NCBI RefSeq assembly: GCF_937877005.1
Contig: NZ_CALEFV010000279.1
Coordinates: 1 to 6,992 of the forward strand
Reading direction: 5' to 3'
From: an uncultured Fibrobacter sp.
GTDB lineage: Bacteria; Fibrobacterota; Fibrobacteria; Fibrobacterales; Fibrobacteraceae
DNA length: 6,992 nt
Part shown: positions 1-4,786 of the stretch, piece after piece
How positions within the stretch are numbered: position 1 is the stretch's first letter
How the letters are laid out: each line of letters begins with the position of its first letter
Made by a program: the position numbers and the translations under genes
The notes under the pieces: generated by a model
What the model saw: the letters and a program-made list of their open reading frames with translations, nothing else
What the model was told of the DNA's origin: nothing
Database searches by the model: none

Positions 1-75
1 GAAACGGTCGCAGAGGCACCAGCCAGCAACAAGCAAATTTCATCCAGTGCTAGCGACCAGCTTAGCCTATTCTAG
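1..75 (+). CDS. Possible C-terminal end of a plus-strand gene (partial, hypothetical)
   Basis: Reading frame 1 of the plus strand is open from the window edge to a TAG at 73-75 and encodes a hydrophilic, Ala/Ser-rich tail ending in DQLSLF. Only 24 residues are visible, so no function can be given. The stop overlaps the TAG (72-74, minus strand) of the FISUMP gene in a CTAG tetranucleotide, a common arrangement for convergent genes, which is the main argument for it being real. Against it, plus-strand frame 2 is also open here, and 24 codons are too few for codon statistics. No other convincing gene or terminator is visible in positions 1-71. Confidence 0.3.
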   Translation, partial: ETVAEAPASNKQISSSASDQLSLF

Positions 76-2090
76 GGCTCCTGCGCAGCCTTAGCGCTGT
101 CTACTGGCGCAGCAACCTTTGCGCTATCAGCAGGAACCACCTTATTCTTCACACACCGAAGCGAGAACGCCGAGTGCTCAAAATCTTCGGCAGTCATAAA
201 GTCATCTTTTGAATTAATCAGGTTCCAATAAACAGCACCCATTCCAGCGCCACCTTCGGCCGCCCAAAAATAGGCACTCGACCCCAACTCGGCGTATTCA
301 CCGTCATTGTAGCGGCTTCCGGCAGGAAGGGCATTGAACTCACTCGCATTGTTCGCAGGTCCACCCCCCTGCACCCAACCTTCACGGCTCTTGAGTGATG
401 CAGCAAGCCCCTTGCGCTTATTAAGCGCATACTGCCCCAACGCCACCCATTCATCACGGCGCGGAACATGCCAGCCATCGGGACAGATTCCCTGATGTTC
501 TTGCAACACGGAAGCCTGCGACACACTGTCGAGCGAATTCTCGATATAGTCCGCAGGCAATCTCATCACGACATGCCACGGATAAAGCCTTCCGTAAGAA
601 CGACAACGAATATCCTTTTCCTCGTAGCAGAAACTACCCGGAGCGGCGAACCGCAAGTTCTCCGCCATCCAAACGGCATCACCAACAGCCACGGTCTTAT
701 AGCGATTATCGTCACGTCTGTCGTAAATAGAGGTACTATCGTAAATTTCTTCGTCATCAGGCGGATCCATGAGGCACCGTACCGCATAGGCATTGCCTTT
801 CTGCACGGAATCCATCACAAAATCATCGTTATCATATAGCAGAGTCCATGCTAGGGAGTGCAGCGAATCCCCCTCGGTACCCGACCAGAATCCAGCAAAT
901 GTCTCTATTCCGCCAAAGACTCCGGCCGTATCGCGCGCTCCGGCCGCGAGTCCCGCAAAGCCAAAGCCGTCCTCGCCAAGCAGGACATTCTCATTTTCTT
1001 TCCAGCCTTCGCGAGCACGCAGGTTCGTGCCCACGCCCACAGCATCGTCAATATCCTTCAGATAGGCAATCAGCTTATGGAAATCAAATACGGTCGGAAC
1101 ATGCCAGCCGTTCGGGCAAATTCCGCGCGGTTTTCTCCTGGATATTGAATCACGCGCTTCTGTCCTTGAGAACCTATCGTCAATCTTCATCGCGGCAGTC
1201 CAGGTATATAGGCGCCCAAACTTTTCGCAATTTTCCTCCTTATACTCGTAGCAGAAACTCCCGGGAACATTAACGTTCAAGTTCTTGACCATCCAGATCT
1301 GGTCGCCAACATGAATCGTCTGCACTTCCCTGTCCTGCACCTTGACAACTTGCGGAATCACCTTAGGTGGCGGAGGAGGCGGTTCCTTGATTTTATATAG
1401 CCTATCTTCGACGCAACGGATCGAGACGGCCTCGTCCTTCCCCGCATAGACCTTTTCCAAAGTCCTGGAATCGTACATCAGGCTCCAATAGACAGCTCCG
1501 ACATCGTCAATTTCAGCAGAAGACCAAAACTGTGCCGAGCGACCTATATCCATAAAGCCCACATGCTTCAACCTCATTCCCGCAGGAATCGCAGAGAAAC
1601 CAAACTCGTTGGAACCGCCTGGCAAGCGAATTTCGCGTTCCCACATATCCGCCGACTTGAGGCTGATACCGACACCGTCGCTTTTTCCTTTCTTTCCGAC
1701 GAAATACTTGAGCATGTACCAGTCCTTGTTGCTCGGAACATGCCAGCCAGCGGGGCAAGCGTCGTGATACACGCCCTTTTTCAGCTTTGAAAAATCGAAT
1801 TTCTTGATGGAATTATAGTTGTAGTAATCCACCATCCTCATCGCCATCGCCCAATCGTAAAGCCTTCCGTAAGTAGCACAGTTGTAGTCCCTATTGTCGT
1901 AACAGAAACTCCCCTTTATCTTGTAACGCAAGTTTTCGGCGAACCAACGCTGGGCGCCTATCTGGACAGTCCTATACACATTCCCATCGCGCCGATCCTT
2001 GAAATCGGGCATTTTCTCTATGTGCGCAAAAGCCCCTCCGCAACCAAGGAGAAGTATAAACGCATAAAACAATCTCAAATAGGAAAACAT
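72..2090 (-). CDS. Secreted or lipid-anchored protein with three tandem FISUMP domains
   Basis: The protein has 672 residues. The ATG at 2090 is preceded by a G6 Shine-Dalgarno at 9 nt and followed at once by a signal peptide; the frame continues upstream to a TTG at 2228, but that extension crosses the gdhA terminator and is rejected. Three copies of the Fibrobacter succinogenes major paralogous domain (TIGR02145/PF09603 type) lie at about residues 32-229, 252-441 and 457-648. Each copy has a WxxxNL segment, GSFCY with a second Cys 8 residues on, GRLY-x-W, C-P-x-G-W-H-V-P, an aromatic FW[SA] segment and a closing RC[VL], so four Cys recur per copy (63/71/112/226, 280/288/325/439, 488/496/536/646), suggesting two disulfides per domain. 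Domains 1 and 2 are joined by a six-proline linker (237-242). The C-terminus has a small PxDSAK duplication. The molecular function of the family is not established; a surface or adhesion role is inference. Confidence 0.93.
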   Translation of the reverse strand: MFSYLRLFYAFILLLGCGGAFAHIEKMPDFKDRRDGNVYRTVQIGAQRWFAENLRYKIKGSFCYDNRDYNCATYGRLYDWAMAMRMVDYYNYNSIKKFDFSKLKKGVYHDACPAGWHVPSNKDWYMLKYFVGKKGKSDGVGISLKSADMWEREIRLPGGSNEFGFSAIPAGMRLKHVGFMDIGRSAQFWSSAEIDDVGAVYWSLMYDSRTLEKVYAGKDEAVSIRCVEDRLYKIKEPPPPPPKVIPQVVKVQDREVQTIHVGDQIWMVKNLNVNVPGSFCYEYKEENCEKFGRLYTWTAAMKIDDRFSRTEARDSISRRKPRGICPNGWHVPTVFDFHKLIAYLKDIDDAVGVGTNLRAREGWKENENVLLGEDGFGFAGLAAGARDTAGVFGGIETFAGFWSGTEGDSLHSLAWTLLYDNDDFVMDSVQKGNAYAVRCLMDPPDDEEIYDSTSIYDRRDDNRYKTVAVGDAVWMAENLRFAAPGSFCYEEKDIRCRSYGRLYPWHVVMRLPADYIENSLDSVSQASVLQEHQGICPDGWHVPRRDEWVALGQYALNKRKGLAASLKSREGWVQGGGPANNASEFNALPAGSRYNDGEYAELGSSAYFWAAEGGAGMGAVYWNLINSKDDFMTAEDFEHSAFSLRCVKNKVVPADSAKVAAPVDSAKAAQEP
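462..1748 (-). repeat. Three exact copies of a 15-bp segment encoding GWHVP, one per FISUMP domain
   Basis: The plus-strand string CGGAACATGCCAGCC occurs at 462-476, 1095-1109 and 1734-1748, giving the codons GGC TGG CAT GTT CCG each time. The copies are 633 and 639 bp apart, the FISUMP repeat period. All synonymous positions are identical although most of the surrounding sequence has diverged. Domains 1 and 3 also share a 16-bp string, TAAAGCCTTCCGTAAG, around the GRLY codons that domain 2 lacks. Confidence 0.9.
2025..2090 (-). other. Signal peptide of the FISUMP protein (SPI or lipoprotein type)
   Basis: Residues 1-22 have one Arg (R6), then a hydrophobic core, AFILLL. Two cleavage readings are possible: a lipobox-like LLGC with Cys17 as the lipidated residue, or signal peptidase I cleavage after AFA at residue 22. 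The sequence supports export but does not decide between a lipid anchor and a soluble secreted form. Confidence 0.8.
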
Positions 2091-2099
2091 TGGAATAAT

Positions 2100-2105
2100 C
2101 CCCCC
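2100..2105 (-). promoter_or_regulatory. Shine-Dalgarno of the FISUMP gene
   Basis: A run of six G on the minus strand ends 9 nt before the ATG at 2090. It supports this start over the upstream in-frame TTG, which lies in the terminator region. Confidence 0.65.
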
Positions 2106-2110
2106 ATCTG

Positions 2111-2138
2111 AATATATACAAAAGAAATGAAAAAGCAA
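2111..2138 (-). promoter_or_regulatory. Candidate sigma70-type promoter of the FISUMP gene
   Basis: Minus-strand -35 TTGCTT (2138-2133) and -10 TATATT (2116-2111) are separated by 16 bp. The -10 matches the consensus at 5 of 6 positions, the -35 only at 3 of 6. The expected start near 2104 would leave a very short leader with the G6 Shine-Dalgarno almost at its 5' end. The -35 lies within the U-tract of the gdhA terminator. Confidence 0.4.
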
Positions 2139-2139
2139 C

Positions 2140-2177
2140 AAAAAAGCCCCCGGCTCTTGCGAAACCGAGGACTTTTT
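2140..2177 (-). terminator. Intrinsic terminator of gdhA
   Basis: On the minus strand the arms 2177-2165 and 2153-2141 form a 13-bp stem (AAAAAGTCCTCGG with CCGGGGGCTTTTT) closed entirely if two G-U pairs are allowed, around an 11-nt loop. The RNA then continues with U at 2140, GUUGC and another run of U. On the plus strand the two wobble pairs become A-C mismatches, so the hairpin favours minus-strand transcripts. It lies 126 nt downstream of the gdhA stop. Confidence 0.85.
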
Positions 2178-2213
2178 AGAGTGGTAATTTCCCGCGAGCG
2201 GTCTTATCCGTAA

Positions 2214-2249
2214 GCGACAAAGCTCCAAGCGTTAAGCTGGAGCGGTCGC
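2214..2249 (-). repeat. Second hairpin in the gdhA 3' region
   Basis: Nested inverted repeat: outer arms GCGAC (2214-2218) and GTCGC (2245-2249); inner arms GCTCC (2222-2226) and GGAGC (2239-2243), extended by AGC (2228-2230) with GCT (2236-2238) around a GTTAA loop, with one bulged A at 2227. No T-run follows, so it is not a terminator by itself. Confidence 0.7.
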
Positions 2250-2253
2250 GAGA

Positions 2254-2296
2254 GAATCGGCTCCAGAGTAAGGATTCTGGAGAATTTAGCCGATTC
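2254..2296 (-). repeat. First hairpin in the gdhA 3' region, just after the stop codon
   Basis: Perfect outer arms GAATCGG (2254-2260) and CCGATTC (2290-2296), and perfect inner arms CTCCAGA (2261-2267) and TCTGGAG (2276-2282), around an 8-nt loop with a 7-nt bulge on one side. Together this gives 14 pairs beginning 8 nt after the gdhA stop. It is likely an RNA stem-loop protecting or punctuating the 3' end; it has no U-tract. Confidence 0.75.
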
Positions 2297-2303
2297 GGTC
2301 TTA

Positions 2304-3653
2304 TTAGACAGCGCCCTGCCACTTCATGGCATCGGCAACCTTGAGGAAGCCGGCGATGTTTGCACCCATCACGAGGTTGCCCTTCTGGCCGTACTTGACA
2401 GCGGCAGAGGAAGCAGCGGCGTAGATGCTCTTCATGATGCCTTCGAGCTTCTTGTCCACTTCTTCGAAGGTCCAAGAGAGACGTTCGGAGTTCTGAGACA
2501 TTTCGAGGCCGGAGGTAGCCACGCCACCAGCGTTAGCAGCCTTGGCAGGTCCAAAGAGAACGCCAGCCTTCTGGAAGGCTTCGATAGCTTCCGGAGTAGA
2601 CGGCATGTTTGCACCTTCGGCAACGGCCTTCACGCCGTTAGCGATAAGGGCCTTGGCACCGTCGAGGTCGAGTTCGTTCTGAGTTGCGCACGGAAGAGCA
2701 ATGTCGCACTTGACCGTCCAAACACCCTTAGAACCTTCGTGGTATTCAGAACCGGGAACCAGCTTGGCGTATTCGCTAATGCGGGCACGCTTCACGTTCT
2801 TGAGGTCGAGAACGATGTCGAGGTTGATGCCGTTCGGGTCGTAGATGTAGCCGTTGGAGTCGGACATGGTCACGACCTTGCCACCGAGCTGAGTAGCCTT
2901 CTGGCATGCGAACTGGGCAACGTTACCGGAACCGGAAATCACGACGGTCTTGCCTTCGAAGGAGTCGTTAGCGAGGTCCTTGAGCATTTCGCGAGTGAAG
3001 TAGCAGAGGCCGTAGCCAGTAGCTTCGGTACGAGCGAGAGAGCCACCGTAGGAGAGGCCCTTACCGGTGAGAACGCCCACAAATTCGTTGCGGATGCGCT
3101 TGTACTGACCGAACATGTAACCGATTTCGCGAGCGCCAGTACCCTGGTCACCAGCCGGAACGTCCGTGTCGGCACCGACGTGCTTGCAGAGTTCAGTCAT
3201 GAAGGACTGGCAGAAACGCATCACTTCGTTGTCGCTCTTGCCCTTAGGATCGAAGTCGGAACCGCCCTTGCCGCCGCCCATGGGGAGCGTGGTCAAGCTG
3301 TTCTTGAAGATCTGTTCGAAGCCGAGGAACTTCAGCATAGAAAGCGTCACTTCGTTACGGAGACGGATACCGCCCTTGTAGGGGCCGATAGCGGAGTTGA
3401 ACTGCACGCGGTAGCCACGGTTCACCTGAACGTTACCCTTGTCATCGAGCCAAGGCACGCGGAAGGTAATCACGCGTTCCGGTTCGACGAGGCGGTCGAT
3501 CACGCCGTTGGTTTCCCAGGACTTGTCCTGTTCGAGGACGGGGTCGAGGGATTCGAGGAATTCACGGACAGCCTGATGGAAGAGGGCCTGGTCCGGATCA
3601 CGGGCGACGACCTTGTCATAGACTTTCTGAAGGTAAGCATTCTTGATTGCCAT
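2304..3653 (-). CDS. gdhA: NADP-dependent glutamate dehydrogenase, hexameric type
   Basis: This 449-residue protein catalyses reductive amination of 2-oxoglutarate with ammonium to glutamate in the cytoplasm, a main nitrogen-assimilation route. Length and sequence match the E. coli GdhA class (447 aa). The substrate lysines of the family are at K93 (PYKGGIR), K117 and K129 (PMGGGKGGSDF), and the catalytic Asp at D169 (DVPAGDQG), each offset by four from Clostridium symbiosum K89, K113, K125 and D165. The Rossmann glycine motif is SGSGNVAQF (240-248). SDSNG (265-269), close to SDSSG of E. coli, favours NADP over NAD. The ATG at 3653 has GGAG 9 nt upstream. Codon choice is strongly biased (mostly AAG, GAA, CTC, CGT/CGC in the part checked), unlike the phosphatase gene, suggesting high expression. 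It appears monocistronic, with its own promoter, upstream palindromes and terminator. Confidence 0.98.
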   Translation of the reverse strand: MAIKNAYLQKVYDKVVARDPDQALFHQAVREFLESLDPVLEQDKSWETNGVIDRLVEPERVITFRVPWLDDKGNVQVNRGYRVQFNSAIGPYKGGIRLRNEVTLSMLKFLGFEQIFKNSLTTLPMGGGKGGSDFDPKGKSDNEVMRFCQSFMTELCKHVGADTDVPAGDQGTGAREIGYMFGQYKRIRNEFVGVLTGKGLSYGGSLARTEATGYGLCYFTREMLKDLANDSFEGKTVVISGSGNVAQFACQKATQLGGKVVTMSDSNGYIYDPNGINLDIVLDLKNVKRARISEYAKLVPGSEYHEGSKGVWTVKCDIALPCATQNELDLDGAKALIANGVKAVAEGANMPSTPEAIEAFQKAGVLFGPAKAANAGGVATSGLEMSQNSERLSWTFEEVDKKLEGIMKSIYAAASSAAVKYGQKGNLVMGANIAGFLKVADAMKWQGAV

Positions 3654-3662
3654 TTTATATAT

Positions 3663-3666
3663 CTCC
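3663..3666 (-). promoter_or_regulatory. Shine-Dalgarno of gdhA
   Basis: GGAG on the minus strand lies 9 nt before the ATG at 3653, in an A/T-rich, unstructured stretch suited to efficient initiation. Confidence 0.8.
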
Positions 3667-3698
3667 GTTGAGAGTTTAGATTGTTAATGTTTTTAACG

Positions 3699-3727
3699 TC
3701 TATAAAGATAGCAAAGGGGCATGACAA
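3699..3727 (-). promoter_or_regulatory. Sigma70-type promoter of gdhA
   Basis: Minus-strand -35 TTGTCA (3727-3722) and -10 TATAGA (3704-3699) are separated by exactly 17 bp. Each matches consensus at 4 or 5 of 6 positions. The start would fall near 3692, giving a leader of about 39 nt. The first leader bases contain a small inverted repeat (GTTAA 3683-3687, TTAAC 3693-3697) overlapping the inferred start. Confidence 0.65.
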
Positions 3728-3754
3728 ATAGTGAAAAACGGGCAAAAATCTTCA

Positions 3755-3776
3755 AAAACTTACATTTTTGTAAGTT
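3755..3776. promoter_or_regulatory. gdhA: Proximal copy of the gdhA palindromic operator
   Basis: The 20-bp core AACTTACATTTTTGTAAGTT (3757-3776) is a perfect 8-bp inverted repeat around TTTT. With two leading A it is identical over 22 bp to the copy at 3837-3858. Its centre is 28 bp or more upstream of the -35, about 74 bp upstream of the inferred start, a position more typical of an activator than of a simple repressor. The binding protein is not identifiable from the sequence. Confidence 0.65.
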
Positions 3777-3783
3777 AGTATTT

Positions 3784-3800
3784 TGCAAGTTTTGTAAATT
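3784..3800. promoter_or_regulatory. Degenerate half-sites between the two operator copies
   Basis: TGCAAGTT (3784-3791) and TGTAAATT (3793-3800) each differ by one base from the operator half-site TGTAAGTT and lie in the same orientation, 15 and 24 bp after the right half of the proximal palindrome. They could be weak sites or decayed copies, but the region is AT-rich and chance similarity is possible. Confidence 0.3.
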
Positions 3801-3836
3801 GTCTTTTTTCAATAAAAAACGATGATATGAATTTAT

Positions 3837-3859
3837 AAAACTTACATTTTTGTAAGTTT
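3837..3859. promoter_or_regulatory. gdhA: Distal copy of the gdhA palindromic operator
   Basis: It repeats the 22-bp sequence of the proximal site exactly (3837-3858), and here the symmetry extends by one more A/T pair (3838-3859). Centre-to-centre distance is 82 bp, about 7.8 turns of B-DNA, so the two are close to but not exactly on the same helix face. It lies 68 bp beyond the stop codon of the phosphatase gene, so it belongs to the gdhA upstream region. Confidence 0.65.
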
Positions 3860-3927
3860 AAAATTTGTTTAGGCAACGGTAAAAAAGATTTTACATCATC
3901 GGCCAGATTTTTTTTGTTCCAGACAGC

Positions 3928-4716
3928 TTACGAAACAGCATCGACCAGTGTTTCGTGCAGAATTCCGTTCGAGAAAATCACCTGTTCCGCATCCACAAAC
4001 TGCATGGGACTCCCGTCAATATGGGTCGACCGGCCTCCCGCTTCTTCCACAAGCAAGGCTATGGCTGCGATATCCCACGGATAGCTCATCGTCATCACAA
4101 AGCAGTCAATACGCCCGCAGGCTGTAAAGCACCCTTCGATAACCGCCGAGCCGAAACACTTAACACGTTCAAAAACTTCGGCTTCGCGGGCAAAATTTTT
4201 TGAGTTCTGAGCATTGATCGTTTCGACATTTCCCACGTTGAAATCGCCATTACTGACAATGGCATGCACCGGGTCAGCGCAGTCACTCACATGAATTGGC
4301 GATCCGTTCATGAACGCACCCTCACCCTTTACCGCCGTAAAGAGTTCTCCAAGTTTTGGCAGATTCACCACCGCAACCAGGGGCCTACCCTCGAAGTGAA
4401 GCGCTATGGAAATTCCCCACAGAGGAATGCCACGACTAAAATTCACCGTTCCATCTACCGGGTCGATTATCCAGCGAAAGCGCGGATCAGCCCCCTCGAC
4501 GACACCCGCCTCTTCGGTGCGAATAGAATGTTCCGGAAAGGCCTTACGGAGGCCTTCGACAATCAGCTTTTCGCTAGCAATATCCGCGCGCGTGACGACA
4601 TCCTTCTTGGATTTGTACCTGATATCGCCCAAGTCTTTTTGGATTTCTAGACAAAGGGCGCCCGCTTCTTTAGCAAGCGCTTCTGCAACCTTTAAATAAT
4701 CTTCAGTATTAGACAT
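3928..4716 (-). CDS. Inositol monophosphatase-family phosphatase (SuhB-like)
   Basis: This 262-residue protein is of usual length for the family of Mg2+-dependent sugar-phosphate phosphatases, acting in the cytoplasm. The metal-site motifs are all present: KKDVVTRAD (D39, D45), RTEEAG (E68/E69), the signature WIIDPVDGTVNF (D85, D88, G89, T90) and PWDIAAIALLVEEAGG (W214, D215). The fit is closest to E. coli SuhB-type inositol-1-monophosphatase, but HisN-type histidinol-phosphatase and CysQ-type enzymes share these motifs, so the substrate is open and I give no symbol. The ATG at 4716 is preferred over an in-frame TTG at 4725; no clear Shine-Dalgarno precedes either. It begins 69 nt after the upstream gene with no strong terminator between, so co-transcription is possible. 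The downstream region lacks a convincing terminator. Confidence 0.93.
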   Translation of the reverse strand: MSNTEDYLKVAEALAKEAGALCLEIQKDLGDIRYKSKKDVVTRADIASEKLIVEGLRKAFPEHSIRTEEAGVVEGADPRFRWIIDPVDGTVNFSRGIPLWGISIALHFEGRPLVAVVNLPKLGELFTAVKGEGAFMNGSPIHVSDCADPVHAIVSNGDFNVGNVETINAQNSKNFAREAEVFERVKCFGSAVIEGCFTACGRIDCFVMTMSYPWDIAAIALLVEEAGGRSTHIDGSPMQFVDAEQVIFSNGILHETLVDAVS

Positions 4717-4751
4717 GAGAAACAAAAGATTCTTTATAGATGAATAATTTA

Positions 4752-4786
4752 ATCATCAATTATCCATCATCCACTATCAATTACAT
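4752..4786. repeat. Degenerate 7-bp tandem repeat between two genes
   Basis: Five consecutive heptamers can be read: ATCATCA, ATTATCC, ATCATCC, ACTATCA, ATTACAT. ATCAATTA recurs exactly at 4755-4762 and 4776-4783, 21 bp apart, and ATCCA at 4762-4766 and 4769-4773, 7 bp apart. The array ends at the stop codon (4786-4788) of the upstream gene and occupies much of the 69-bp gap before the phosphatase gene. Confidence 0.5.

Noticed and set aside
1..45. A minus-strand start (MKFACCWLVPLRPF...) running out of the window
   Set aside because: It looks a little like a signal peptide, but no Shine-Dalgarno precedes it and only about 14 codons are visible; the plus-strand tail is at least equally plausible.
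2091..2228. N-terminal extension of the FISUMP protein to a TTG at 2228
   Set aside because: It would run through the terminator hairpin and second gdhA hairpin, places 46 residues before an obvious signal peptide, and lacks the G-rich ribosome site present before the ATG at 2090.
2739..3671. A 310-codon open frame on the plus strand, opposite gdhA
   Set aside because: It lies wholly antisense to a certain gene, translates to a Val/Ala/Glu/His-rich sequence with no recognisable domain, and is what strong codon bias in gdhA would produce on the opposite strand. Antisense open frames across glutamate dehydrogenase genes are a known artefact.
3755..3859. The repeated palindromes as a CRISPR array or mobile-element ends
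   Set aside because: There are only two copies, the interval between them is low-complexity AT-rich DNA without a spacer or coding sequence, and no target-site duplication or transposase is present.
3879..3894. GTAAAA-x4-TTTTAC inverted repeat as terminator of the phosphatase gene
   Set aside because: The stem is six A/T-dominated pairs with no following T-run, so it would be too weak. Its half-sites are also inverted relative to the gdhA operator, so it is not a third copy.
4733..4759. Promoter for the phosphatase gene (-35 TTGATG 4759-4754, -10 TATAAA 4738-4733)
   Set aside because: The spacer is only 15 bp and the elements lie in low-complexity AT-rich DNA next to the heptad repeat, so chance matches are likely. 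Co-transcription with the upstream gene is equally possible.
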